Source of the DNA: Diploscapter coronatus | Taxonomy: Eukaryota; Nematoda; Chromadorea; Rhabditida; Rhabditidae | NCBI GenBank assembly: GCA_964036155.1 | Contig: OZ038423.1 | Location: 68,649,249 to 68,713,248 of the forward strand | Reading direction: 5' to 3' | DNA length: 64,000 bases | Part shown: positions 12,514 through 25,091 of the stretch, piece after piece | How the letters are laid out: every line of letters begins with the position of its first letter | Position numbering within the stretch: position 1 is the stretch's first letter | Position numbers and translations under genes: made by a program | The notes under the pieces: generated by a model | What the model was told of the DNA's origin: nothing | Seen by the model: only the letters and a program-made list of their open reading frames with translations | Database searches by the model: none

Positions 12514-15500
12514 ATGACTAAAATCAGTCTACTATTAAATTTGAAATATTACATTTTACTGATATCATTGGTATTTCAAGTGAAATGCAACAATTATCAT
12601 CATCAGAGTCCATCGATATCAACGTTATTGGCTAAGGTTTGGGTTATCGTTTTTAATAAAGATTATGAAATTTTTTCTATAAATGATGCCATGTTAGACC
12701 TGTAACGAATAAATTGTATTATTTTCCATGTAGCAATTTCTTGAAACTTTTTTTTTAGAAATCTTGTAATTTCGAAGAACAAACCTGTAAATGCATCGTT
12801 AGTTTACAAACAGAATGTTGTTGCAAAGGATACAATATCACCGAGTTTCCAAAGGATTTAGCAGCTTCGATGAAAATATTGTGAGAATTAAAATAGTAAT
12901 TAGATTTAAAAATGAACTGAATTAAGGATAATTTTTCAAACGGGCATAGAAAGGATAGAAGCGCCAATATTCGAAAACTATATCTACATTGAGGAAATGT
13001 AATGACATATAATTTTTTTAAAATAATTTATGTTTCAGAGAAATTTTCGACCTACCCGAGCTAACCTATGTTAACGAAAACGCTATCAGCCATTTGACGA
13101 GTTTGAGGAAGTTGTAGGGTTTGCTAGTTTTGTATAAAGGCTAATTTTATTATTCCAGTTCGATTAGAAGATGTACAAAATTGACCGAAGCAGACGGCAC
13201 TTTTCTGGTTAACACTAAGAAAATTCAGTCTTTGTAAGCATAGTTTAAAAGTTTCGTTTTTCGAATTAGTCTATTTTAGGATCCTAAGAAATAACGGCCT
13301 GGATTCCATGCCTTACTTGAAAATGACTAATAACAATACGTTTAGAGATGTGGAAGTTGATTTATCGGGGAATCACGTAATATCGTTTCCTATCTTGAAC
13401 TCCTTAAATTTATTTTTAGATAGAATTCATTGCTTCTAAGCACGTAGTGGATGTTAGAGCGAAGACTTTGAAATTAAGCAATAATCGCATTAAGCGAATC
13501 GATAGTAACGCATTTAATGGAAGCAGTTTCGTTAATTTGTAAGAATTTATGTCACGTTATCATTTTTATACTTAATTTAGGCTAATTAACGACAATAAGG
13601 ACCTCGAAAGTCTGAAGGAAAACACGTTTAATAACATCAAGAATCTGTATTATTTGAATTTGTCCAATACCGCTATTACTAGCTTGCCTATTAATGGATT
13701 GAAGAAGTTGAAGGGGCTTTATCTGGAGAATGTTCCTACTTTGAAGGTACTTTGGGCTAAAATAAGATTTTCATGATTATTTTTAAGAAACTACCGTCGG
13801 TTCTGAATTTCACCGATTTGAGCGTCACTCATTTAACGTATCCTCATCATTGCTGTTTGTTTAAGGTAATATTAAAGTTAGTTGAACAAATATTCCCTAA
13901 AAATTCAGCTTTGTAAAGATTCGAGTTTGTAAAAATTAAAGTTTAATTTTAGTATGTTGATACAGTGGATTTCGATGAGAGCGGAGTATCTCATACGAGT
14001 AAAGTCAAGGAAAAGGGTCAGCGAAAATGCGATGATATTATCGTGAATCGAAAGCAAATTAGAAAACAAGTATTGTTAAATTTATTATCTTTTTATTTCG
14101 AAAGGATTTAGAAACCCACCACTCAAACTACTAAAAAAGACGATCTTCAAGCTTTTTTCGATATGATGGGATCAAAGCCTTTTTCGCAGACGTCAGAAAC
14201 TAACCCTGAAGTGCAACATTTAGACGACGATGAAGATTTACCGCGTAAAAATCATTTTTTAAGTGAAATAGCATGAGAGTTGGGGAGAGTAGAGAGAAAA
14301 ATCACGTTCTACGTATCTGCGTACTCGTTCTCACTCATTCTTTCCATGTATTAAATTTATCTCTAACTTATCGACTTTTAGCCTTCACTCGTGACCAAAT
14401 CGGCGTTTCGAAGTGCAATAATTCCCGGTATGAAAGGGTCAAGAATTTCGCTAACATCCTTTGCACTCCGTCATTCGGACCGCTGAATCCATGTGAAAAT
14501 ATCGTGGGGTAGGTATGATAGAAGGTACGAAGGAAAACTTCTTCAAAGGTACCCCTTTCTCCAAAAAGCGATTTGGGGCGCGTGGATTTTGGCCATTGTG
14601 GGCAACGTTTTAGTTTGGATCGTTCTGGGACTGGCCTATGAGAAAAGAATGAGACTGCACTATCTTTATATGGTAAACATGTCTCTAGCGGACATGTGCG
14701 TGGGTAAGTTTACAAACAACTTGTCGTTTTTTCGAAAATAAAAACAGAAATTTTAGGAGTTTACCTGGCAATTCTGGCTATTGAAGATTATAGAACAGCA
14801 GAAGAGTATTACCGGTTCGCAGTGGCCTGGCAGGTAAATTTGTGGACCCCAAAATTTTGTGATTTCTTTTTCACTTTAGACTGGTTTCGGGTGCAATATC
14901 GCGGGATTTCTAGCTGTTTTCGGGACATTTCTCTCGATTATTTCAATGTTTTTGATAGCTTTTGAAATGTCGTATAATGCTAGGTAAAATGAGTGAAATT
15001 TTGCAAGAAGTATGAATTTTAGGCAAGCCTTCTATGGCAAGAGACTATCCCAATTTGCCGGAGTCGGGTTGATAGTTGGGGCTTGGATTTTTTCCTTGGT
15101 CATGGCATGTTTGCCGTTGATGGGAGTATCGAGTTATTCTGAAACGAGCATATGTTTGCCGCTAAGAGTGAAGAACTATTTTGATCGAGTAAGTCAGAAA
15201 GTCTCAAGAAATCAATCTTATCAAAACTGTTTGGGATTTGAAATTTCCTGAAACACTGGTGATTTTTAATAGAATAGTTATCAAAAAACTGCTGATCGAA
15301 AAAGAAACTGAAGGTCAATACTCTCTTCTCCTCAAGTAGTGTTTCGAAACCTATCATATTCCAGAGTTTTATCATATTCGGTCTACTCTTCAACCTAATC
15401 GCTTTCATAGCTATGGTCGGTTGCTACGCGTTCATAATCTATATGTTAAAGGTAAACTAAACTTTGATCTAAAACTAAATTTAAAGGAAAATAGGAGAAC

Positions 15501-18500
15501 CGAAACAGTCCCTCTCGAGAAGAAGATAAGGCTTTGATCACGAAAATGGCCTTGTTAGTGATTACCGATTTCATATGCTGGTTCCCAACGATATTTTTCG
15601 GTAAAAATTCAGATTTCGGTCCAAAAAATAAAACTTTAGGTCTCTTCGCCGCCCTCGGAAAGCCACTTTTGACACTGAGCGAGTCGAAAATTTTCCTCGT
15701 TTTTTTCTTCCCGATAAACTGCGTTTCCAATCCGTTTTTATACGTATTTTTCACCAAGGTCGATGATTTTTCTCGCTTCTTTACGATATTTTTTTTTCTT
15801 TTATAGATAGTACAAAGGAACCTGAAGGCGAAAACGATGCCGGTTCTGAAACGAATTACTTCTCCGAGTTTTACAAAGTAAGATTATTCAGGAATTTCAT
15901 GATAGGTTGCAGAAATTTGCTTGAAACTAGTAGTACTTTTCCATGTTCCTTCCAGGTAATCAATTGTATACAACACATATTTTTTCAGCCCTCTATCAGT
16001 TTTCTACAATAATCAGCCCCCCAACGGTGATAGAAGGGGTTCTCAGCAGCATAGTCGTCTCGCTGTAACTCAAGTAAATTTGATTTGATTTATTTTCGAT
16101 AAATAGCAAGAAAAGGCTGATGAAATGGTATTGTTGAGTTCTAAAATCTGGGAGATCGTAAACAGAAGCGAAAGGGACGACTCTAGGCCAATATTTTCCT
16201 TTCAAACACTACTATTTCTTCTTTCTAACATACTGAAAAATATCCACGCACCTCCCAGATTGTAGACCAATAATCAGTGCCCTGAGTCAGGGTTGCAAAT
16301 TTTGGACACGACACGATTGGCAATCGTGTCGTGTCGTGTAAAGAAGTTGCAACCCTGCCCTGAGTATTCGTGATCGAAACACTCAGATTGATTATCAGAC
16401 GACTTCGCTGAACAGCACGCCAAGAGGGTCAAACTGCTCTTCGATACGGTCGAGATCATCATTCGAATCGAACCGAAAGGGGTAATTTTTATTCTTTAAA
16501 ATTATTTTTAAAAAAACCTTTCGCAACCAAATCCACACCCCTTTCCGTACAATGATAAGGTTTCTGGGCAGAAACTGTATGATTTGAAACTAGATGTGGA
16601 TGTGGAATTCCGAAGACTTAGAAATGTTTATCGGTGGATTTTTCTAAACTTCCTTAATCTAGAGATCAAATTAATTTTTTGTTTTAAAAAGATTTTTTGT
16701 GAAAATTTATAGTGAGAGGGATCGGCAAAACTGTTCAAACCCCTGATAAACTCTTTCAAAGTAAACCGAATGAAAATTGTACTCAAAATTTAAGAGTTGA
16801 AAGATTAATGTAAAAAGGCAAATATCCTTCTTCTTCACCTATTGTTTTGAATATAAAACTCCCCTACTCTAATTGGTTAGCCTTTAATTTTTAAGGCTAT
16901 ATTCTGAAAACTTGCAGATACCTTTTCATAGGGGATTTGTGAAAGTTATATAGTTTCGCTCCAGAAACTGAATTTGGATTTACAAAGATTAGTTTTGTGT
17001 TGGGATCATCTATTAAATCGAGGGCTAACCCCGAAATTTTTGGCCTTCAACTTCCAAAGTTTGCATGTTGTTACTGCAAATTAAATGAATTTCGAGAATT
17101 TTCAGATCCTCGCCTCGGGTCTCGTTTCAGGACGAGCAAATTCCACTAAACTCACCCCCGATTTCCCCAACGAGGAAATTCATTTCCTCAGCCATGAAGC
17201 GAGTTTCTGTCGTTCCGGAGGTAAATTTATTTTAATTTTCTAAAGTTACGATAAAACCGAAATTACTGTTAAGAGCAACCAAACAAACGGTACGAAATTT
17301 GCCCTATTTAGCCACTTTGCATAATTTAAACTCCGAAAATTAGTTCAATATTCTAACTGATGCTAATATTTTCTAACATTTTGAAATTTCAGGTTTCCGA
17401 CGTCTCTGAGCACTCCTCCGAAAGTCACCATGAACACGTGCCGAGGCAGAAGAAAAAGGTGCTTCATAGGCACTCTTAGAAAATAAAGGAAATGTTTTTA
17501 GATGAGATTCTCCCTACATCGCTTCGGAAGCAGATCCCCAAAAACGGAAGAGAGACACCCGACGCCGATTCCGAACTCTGGGCAAGATTCGGGAAGGGGA
17601 AGTCTGGCATCGAGTGTTGATACGGTGAGGAGAGTTTAAGATATGTCACATAGTTTTGCTGCGTATGAGAGAAAATTTACTTGATTCCATCAGGATTAAC
17701 GTATTCGTATTTTTAGTTTCAGAAACCATTTCTTTGATTAAAAATGAAATATGAATAATGTTTCAAGTTTTCAAACCACAAAACTAATAGTAGGGCCCCA
17801 AATGACTTTGTGAAATTGAGGACAGCGTTTCAAAATTCATACCATTGAATCGGACCTGTTTCGGGAAGCAATGAGCAGTTTCTCTTTTTCCAAACCGATG
17901 TTCCCATCAAAAGTTGTGCATTGTGTACTTTTAAAAATAGCAATTTTCAAACAGATTGTCTCGCCTGTCGTTGATCATTTTTAAAAATTTCCTCGTTCAA
18001 AAATATGCAGCACACTCAGGTCTACAAGGATTTACTAGGCGCTTTTGAGTGAAATCTCCCTGGAGTTTCAGAAATTCATTTTTCTCGAAATTTCGTTGAT
18101 GACTAATTTTCAAACGGTTCCAAAACAGGTCCGTAACATTTTCACAACATTGTTTTGGTGAAATTCTTTTGCCAGAGTACTCGGTTTAGTGTTTATAGAA
18201 GAAAATTTCCCAAGAAACTGCCTAATTGGCGAAATAATTAACGAGCACAAAAGTTTTAACCGATTTTCGCTTCATAAAGTGGGCGGAGCTTGCGGACTCT
18301 AAATAATAGGTGGCTCTCTAGATCAACGAAATTCACTCAACATTTTTAAACTTTTAGTACACGAGCCAAGACCGTTCTTCTCAAAATCATCGAGACAGTC
18401 GCCGGATTTCAGTCGACGAAAGTCAGCCTCACATCATTTTCCCGTATTCTCAGCCACCTGAAGAGTACATGAATACATGCTCACTTCCGAGTTCTTCGGG

Positions 18501-18780
18501 AACTATTGCTATCCCCCATTCTAGCAGGTATGAAGTTAATAGTGTATCTCAACTTCCGGCGCTAGTTTAATTTCGAAGCTAACTCCGGCGTTAAACCCAA
18601 ATTTAAATTCTAGACTTTGAAGTTGATTTCAGAAGATCCTCAACCTTCCACTTGTCTCCACCAACGATTATCGCTGAAACCCCACCCCCAAGAAGGTTTA
18701 GGTATAGTCTAGTCATAATAAAATTAAGTCTGCAAAAGCGCGTAAGAGAGAAAGAACCAAAACTCATTAAACGAGAGTAA
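12514..18780 (+). CDS. fshr-1: LGR / glycoprotein-hormone-type receptor (FSHR-1-like)
   Basis: The exons make a class A GPCR of roughly 990 residues. An N-terminal hydrophobic signal (LLLNLKYYILLISLVFQV) and a cysteine cluster (CKCIVSLQTECCCKGYNITE) lead into leucine-rich repeats such as LKLSNNRIKRIDSNAFNGSS and LYYLNLSNTAITSLP. The hinge reads CTPSFGPLNPCENIVG and runs straight into TM1 (YPFLQKAIWGAWILAIVGN), the layout of TSHR/FSHR/LGR receptors. Also seen are YMVNMSLADMCVG in TM2, LPLMGVSSYSETSICLPL in the second loop and NCVSNPFLYVFF in TM7. The intracellular tail is very long (about 300 residues), basic and serine-rich. The ATG at 12514 is the first in frame before the signal. Family assignment is strong; orthology to C. 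elegans fshr-1 is inferred. The last 25 residues rest on an unspliced read-through and may be wrong. Confidence 0.85.
16288..16357. mobile_element. 70-bp hAT-like miniature element
   Basis: The terminal inverted repeat is CAGGGTTGCAA...TTGCAACCCTG, and the interior is a second palindrome of ACACGAC repeats. The 8-bp direct repeat CCCTGAGT occurs immediately on both sides (16280-16287 and 16358-16365). CAGGG ends and 8-bp duplications are typical of hAT transposons. It lies in an intron of the FSHR-1-like gene. Confidence 0.85.
18276..18292 (+). repeat. Dispersed GTGGGCGGAGCTT motif, copy 1
   Basis: The 17-mer AAAGTGGGCGGAGCTTG lies in an intron of the FSHR-1-like gene. The same 17-mer is at 36331-36347, and both copies are preceded by ACCGATTTT/C. 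It looks like the conserved core of a degraded dispersed repeat. Confidence 0.6.
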
Positions 18781-21231
18781 AATGCGCAGAGTAGTCGCTA
18801 TTCCTTCAATTTCTAATTGAGTTTTGATACTTTCCTCACTACACATCATCAGTAAATAAAATTTTAATTTGAGCCTGAATCTTGGCAAAAACTACCACCG
18901 CGACTCTATCCCGCTACTGATTGTCTCAGACTACGGTCAAGATGAACATCATGACACGCAAATCACTGCCACGTAGCCACCTTCCTAAATTTTATGCAAT
19001 TGTTTAGAATCAAATCATAATATTTGTTAGGTGTTATGTCTATGAATTATACCGGTGCGTTTGTGCTATATATATATATATATATTTTTTTTTTAAAATT
19101 GTGTATATTTGAAAATATATTTGTTTAGAACATTCAATTTAGGTCCTATGAATCCGAAATAAATTTCTATTTACCTAAAATACCTCTCATTGAGGAAGTA
19201 GTTTTTATAGGTGAAATGTCAATCTTCAGATATCTTTTGAGTCGAGAAAGAACTTTATAGCTCAAAATCTAATTTAATCTTATTTCGAACGAACTTTCTT
19301 CCGAGTTTAATTCCGAGAAAACGTGCAAATGTCCAGTTAATTTGCATATTAATGCATCATAGATAATCTAGTACTTATTAATTTGTGTCCAAAAGAAATC
19401 GATTGTTCCCCCTGAGAAATCCACTTTATCCTCAAAAATCGCGCTTTTTTATTTAGAAAAGTTTTTTTCGAGCAAAACAGAGAAATCTTCAATTTGCATC
19501 GCAACTCCTCGTGAGAGGGTTATTAGACGCACTCATATTTCAAAACGAATCTAGCATTGCATCAAAAGTAGTATGTCTAAAAAATATTGGCCTAGAAATA
19601 AAATAGGGTAGACACGAGAGAAAATTATCTTTGCTCTGCATAATTTAAATTAATTATTTTGCAGGATTTATTAATGAAAATATAATAGAGGAGCGTCCAT
19701 TTTCACCCTCCGCTTAATGATGTTTGCACTTTGTTCCGAGATAAATATTTTTACTATATTAATTATTTTGATATCATCTTCTATTCCTTAATTCTCGAGT
19801 TTTAATATCTCACAATTTAATCATTCATTCTTCTTCATCCATATTATTGTCGCATCTTATTTTTTAAAATTTTATTCTCCGACTCAGTCTCGCAATTTTT
19901 TCGGGCTTATTTTTTCTCTGACCCCTTTTGCCCTCTCACTTTGATCTGCTATTTCTCAGCTTCATTTGTCGACCAACATATTCTCATTCTTCATTAGGTT
20001 TAAGCGGTCGTCGTCGTCGCTTCACGGATGAAGTACGCCTTTTAACGTTGCAATTTAGAGAAACCCAGTATGATGGGCTTGTTTCAATTTTCTTAGAATC
20101 AACATTTTTGTACTAACTTGAGTTTTCTAGTCTATGCCATTCAAATTTATTTTTGGTCAGTTTTCTAGAAATCAAACAAATTCTTGGAATTAATCTTTAG
20201 AACTTTTAACTTATCGATGTTAAAATATTTTTCGTAAATTTTCTTTATTTTTTTCTCAATTTTTATACTAACTTGAAAAACTTCCTATCGATTATTTTTC
20301 GCAACTAATTTTCGACCGAACTACGATTTCCGAACCAAAAACTAACTCATTTTCCAAATTGAAACTAACGTTATTTTATCGTAAGCTGAATTTTAGGATA
20401 ATCTAGAGGATTTGAAAGCTTCTATATGATATTTCTGCAAAATGCCGAGGAACGAAATCGGTTTAATGAGTGTATGGAAAATAAACTTGTGCCAAAATAT
20501 CCGAATTTGCATGGCTTAAGCTTATCTTTGCCATTTCCTTGGAATGACATTGGCGATTTTATAATCACTAGTCACTTATTTAATGATAAATCATAGAAAG
20601 CATAACGTTATCTATGATATAAAAGAACTAGACTTCATAAAAAATTAACTTTACGAAAGTCAGCTTATCTTGATCAGTATTATTGCGAAAAGTCACTTTT
20701 AAATGCACGAATGCACAAATCTCAGTTCAATTTCTAGAAGGCTACTTTTCTGATCTCTAATGTAGAATGATGCTTTACGTAAGCGTACCTCACGTACGCA
20801 GTACTTTATATTAATTAGGTCAATGGTTTTTTTTATTAATTGCTTTGATCATTGGAATGCTGCATTTACGTGATTTTCATTTTATTTAATCCACCCGTTT
20901 TTTCAAGCCTATATTTCATTAAACGAACTAATTATGTAATGGCTGTGTTTTGAAATCCTTGCTTTTTGCTGAGTTCGAAATTTTCTTGGTCTATAAAATT
21001 AAAATTGAGATCGGGATCAAAATTTGCAGAAAAAAGTTGAAGTCAGAATTTCGTGCTCCATCTTTATTTCGAACTGCCCCAAAGTCAATTTGCAATTAAT
21101 TAACTTTGTAGTGCGGTTGCATGCCAAATTACACGACTTTCACGAACAATCGAATGCTAAAAATGTGCAACACGCTCACTGCCTTTTAAATTTCATTGTT
21201 TTCCTTCTAAATCGGTATTTTGAATTTTTAG
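18781..21231. other. Gene-free AT-rich region
   Basis: About 2.4 kb without a supportable exon lies between the FSHR-1-like gene and the gustatory-receptor-like gene, both on the plus strand. It contains a TA dinucleotide run followed by a T tract near 19067-19095. The remainder is AT-rich, with no inverted repeat or coding signal that I could support. The promoter of the downstream gene should be in its right half. Confidence 0.45.
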
Positions 21232-23584
21232 ATGCTACCCTTCAACCGAGCGGATTTTTTGAGGGTCGATGAAAAGGACGATCGCGAGGACGAGGGGCAG
21301 CCTTTGAACAATACTATGGTGGGGTTTAAAAATATCTTTCAGATACTTTCATATCGAAAAGACTATTATAAATCCTCAATGATTTCATCTTCGGCTCACC
21401 ATTATCAATAAAGCTCTATTCTAAAATATAAATGATATTGTTTTGTCCAATAATTATATTCATAATGAGACGCCAATTATTAAAAAAGGCAATAAATAAT
21501 TTTTCAGAACGGCCTGAAAGAGAAACCGATTCTGAACGGGATAATTGAAATGGGGCAGGATGATAACTGGTGCTTGGAGTTGAAGAAGAAATACAATCGA
21601 GATTCGGTCGCTGAGTGTTCTTGGAGGTTAAAAATAAAAAGAGTTGGAAAAATATTTTTAAAATTTAAACAAAAAGAAAAAGAGTAGGGAAAAATGTTTT
21701 AAAATGAAAGATACTTTTTAGAGGAATTCACTGTATTTCACGCTCTTTGACGCCGCTAATTTTCGCACTTCAATATTTATCGTATTTCCCAGGACCCCTA
21801 GATGGAATGAGACGGAACAGAAAACGAACGAAGAAATTTTTTGTAAGAAGTTTTCTCATATCCTTTAGAAATGCTTACTTTAGGCATATTCTTTACGGTA
21901 CATTTTTACGTTTGTCGTAATAGCGTTTAATTTATACCTGGCGATATTGAATTTCTACGTGATTCTGCTGTATGAGGTAAGGGCAGAAAAATAATTATAA
22001 AAATCGATAAATTTAGGATAAATTCGGATTGATGCACGCATCTACGGTTTCTTGTATTATAACAGCGGTTAAACCCATAATTAACGTATTTCTAATGCTC
22101 ATTTTCGCTATTAAAATTAAAGACCATATTCGGTTGTTAAAGGTACTGAGCAGAGAAGAAAAATATACTAAATCGATATTTTAGGTGCTTGATACGGTAG
22201 ACGTCTGTTACCGTAGCGCGTTTCATTTGTCACCTCCGATAAAGAAATATTTGATCTTTTATTTTATCGTTTTGTTTTTCTTCTTTGCGATCACCGAAGC
22301 CATGAAGGTCTGGGAATGGGTAGCGACGGGAATGACGTAGTTTTTCCTTTTATTTTATCGATTTTCCCAAATTCTTAATTTTTTTTCTAAATATTATCGA
22401 TTTTTTAGCTTTGGAAACAACTATCTTCAAGACAGCTCCTTTGTCATAGTGCCTTTCCTAACAATTTGGAATATCGTGCCCTTGCTTTACTATGAATTAT
22501 TCAATCGTATCGTCCGGTTCTATTGCCGGTATAATTTGTATCTCTTATCTTAAAAGATACAGTTTTAGAGCGTTAATGAGATCTATGGACATGGAAAGGA
22601 GAAAACGGCACTTTAGTTTGAAGTTTTACTATGAGCAATTTTTGAGGATCACTACTGTTCAGGTGAAAAACAATAAAACTAATATTAGAACGAATATGTC
22701 AATAGATGTTATTTTAGGAAGCTATTGGTGATTTGTTCAACCCTTTCGTTCTATTTTCGTTCGCCTGGTCAATGATGATACTATGTCTAACGATCTATTT
22801 CCTAGCAAATATCGGACAGGGAACAAGGTTTCCGATTTTTTATCGAAATATAAACTATTTCTTCAGCCTATGGAATCCAATAACAGTCGAACAGGTTTAT
22901 AGTGAGAAGGCTAGGAAAAGATTGACGACAAATGTGCATTTCATAATGGGCTGGGCTAGTGTTCAGGTGAAATTATTAGAATTTATTCATTATCTCATTA
23001 ATATATTTTGAATCGTGCTTTTTTCTTAACCAAAAATGAACTTCTTTTTCAGGTCATAGTCGCGATTATGCACATAGCCATCATCTGCTCTACAGGTCTT
23101 AAAACCAATGAATCGGTAAGTTTGGTTAATTTTTAAGTATAAAGATATGTTTAGACCCGCCAAATCGTGAATAGCGTGTTAAGGATTGTGCCTGACGCTA
23201 ACGCGGATCTGGATCGGTTTCAGGTAGACTCGTAACAATTGATAAATAGTTTGAAGTCGATTGTAGAATGCTGTATAATTTATTAAAAGTATAGATAGAT
23301 ATTTTACAGAAATTTTATAGATAGCTTGCTTCGTCCACAAAATGTCAACCCAGTTCATGTGGGGAATGACCGTCTGGAGGGCGTTTCCGTTAGAAAGGAC
23401 CACGTTTTTCACGGTAAATCGATTTTTTCTTTAAATTGCAGACTTTTCGTTTCAGCTGGTATCCGTAATCATAACGTACTCATTCTTGCTTTTCAAACTA
23501 AAAGACAACGAAATGGTTCGTCCGATCGTAACCCATGTCATAACGAACGTTGGAAATTACACCTTTGATTCTAAAGAAGCATGA
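21232..23584 (+). CDS. Gustatory-receptor-like 7TM protein
   Basis: Thirteen exons keep frame throughout and give about 504 residues. The ATG at 21232 follows a TTTTTAG acceptor, suggesting trans-splicing. After a hydrophilic N-terminus come about seven hydrophobic segments, including FTFVVIAFNLYLAILNFYVI, IFYFIVLFFFFAITEAM, FSFAWSMMILCLTIYFLA and VIVAIMHIAIICSTG. The last part reads MWGMTVWRAFPLERTTFF, then LVSVIITYSFLLFKLKD. The TY-containing last helix and the lack of GPCR signatures fit the insect gustatory receptor / nematode LITE-1, GUR-3, EGL-47 family, which have an intracellular N-terminus and can act as ligand- or light-gated channels. Exon 3 (21722-21842) must start at the TTTTTAG at 21721; only that reading restores the frame into the basic RRNRKRTKKFF preceding a helix. 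Ligand unknown. I did not assign a specific family member. Confidence 0.75.
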
Positions 23585-24399
23585 TCTTTGTTTATATTTA
23601 TAATGTCTTACGGGTATTTAATATATCTTTTCAATATGTATTTGTTCAATGTCGAATATCACTTCGTGCCTATAAAAGTAAATTTTAACAGCAGCATATA
23701 CAGTGTCTTTCAAGTATCTCTCTAATGTTTCTTGTTATGGCACAGGAACCTTATTTCCTATCAAAATCAAATAGTAGTTTTTATACGACGCGCTGACGTA
23801 CCGTGAAATGACAGACCTTTCCAAATGTTATTTTCTACAACATTTCTAGCTCTTTTCAGTTGTTCACTTTTCTTGGATATTTTTTTAGATTTCAGGTATC
23901 AAAACGTTGCATTGGGTGTAAATAGGAGTCTCTAATTAGAAGGTGACTTGAAAATGACGTGAAAAACTGAAAAAAGAACTAGAAGTGAAGTTAAAAATAA
24001 CATCTGGAAAAGAAAGGAAAAGTCCGTCATTCAGAAGAAAAGGATCCATCATATAGCAGAAAGCAGAGTATCATTTAGTAAAATGCAGTTCTTCATTTCG
24101 CGGTGCGTCAATGCAGCACATAGAAACTGCCAACCGTAGTATTTCACTCATAGATGAAAGTTATATTAGAGAGCCCAGAGAAACCAGATTCTACAAAACT
24201 ACGCCCAGTTTTGAAACTAGGCAAGGTATTTTGGTTCTGATCATATCATGCAAAACAAGATTATTAAAATGCCCGAGTTTTTTTTTCATATAGAAGCGTT
24301 ATTCAACTGCGTAAGTAGGATAATTAGATAATTAAATAAAAAAATAATAACAAAGTTATTTTGAGATTTTGACATTCGAAAATCATGAGAGGGCAACTG

Positions 24400-24487
24400 T
24401 TATTTGACGAGATAACGAGAATTACCTTTCCTTACGCCATTCTGCCCTAATATCTTTAATTATAGGTCTTGTCATCTCGTCATATAA
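24400..24487. repeat. 88-bp hairpin, family H copy 2
   Basis: The ends TTATTTGACGAGATAACGAG and CTTGTCATCTCGTCATATAA are inverted repeats with few mismatches. The middle contains TTTCCTTACGCCATTC, CCCTAA and TTATAGGTCTTGTC, the same order as TTTCTCACGCTATTC, CCCTA and CTATAGGCTTCGTC in the copy at 9198. No clear target duplication was found. Confidence 0.6.
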
Positions 24488-24963
24488 TAATCGTCTTATG
24501 AGAGATGTTGCAAAGTTTACTTGCTTGATTTGGAAAATATAAAATTTGAAATAATCTTTATTTACAAAGCCGATAAATAGGATATAATACAGGAGGTGTT
24601 CCTTAAAAATTGTCTAGATACTTTCTAAATCTATGGTTACATTTAAAAACGGCAGAATTTTGTATTGGTTATTACCCGAAGATTACGTTCAACAAAAGAT
24701 TGCATTTTTCTGGTAAGATGTACATATTCGTTAAAGTCAAAACTGATGATTTGCAGAGTTTCGTGAATTAAGCCGCACATTTTCGATTTAACATGTGCAA
24801 TGCATATATCAAATCCGAAAATAATCGCGAATATAGTTTCCGGAAAAGCCGAGTCTAAAAAATTGAAGATTCAAATCGAAAAAATTAGGATTCTTTTAGG
24901 AAAATAAATAAATACACAGCACACAACACTTTGAAAGAAATCAAAGACTTTGGGAGGAAATTA

Positions 24964-25057
24964 TGAAATGACGTGACATAACTTTTCCGATAACATTCTT
25001 TCCTAACACCATTTTTTCACTATCCTAAGCTATAGATCATCCCATCACATCACTTCA
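24964..25057. repeat. 94-bp hairpin, family H copy 3
   Basis: The ends TGAAATGACGTGAC and its partner ATCACATCACTTCA pair with a few mismatches. The middle again holds a TTCC...ATTC...CCTAA tract followed by AGCTATAGATC. It lies just 3-prime of CLYBL, about 480 bp from copy 2. The arms have diverged from the other copies while remaining self-complementary. Confidence 0.5.
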
Positions 25058-25091
25058 AAAGTCCCTTTTTAGATACAAGAAAAGCAAGCTT

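Larger units (their letters stand above)
23585..25091. other. Convergent intergenic region
   Basis: The region lies between the stop of the gustatory-receptor-like gene (plus) and the stop of CLYBL (minus). It contains two hairpins of family H (24400-24487 and 24964-25057). Short open frames here have no splice, family or start support. Confidence 0.5.

Noticed and set aside
19067..19095. TA run followed by T tract
   Set aside because: Simple microsatellite; nothing suggests a regulatory role.
24111..24293. 60-codon open frame between the receptor and CLYBL
   Set aside because: No start context, splice signals or family similarity, and it lies in a convergent 3-prime region.
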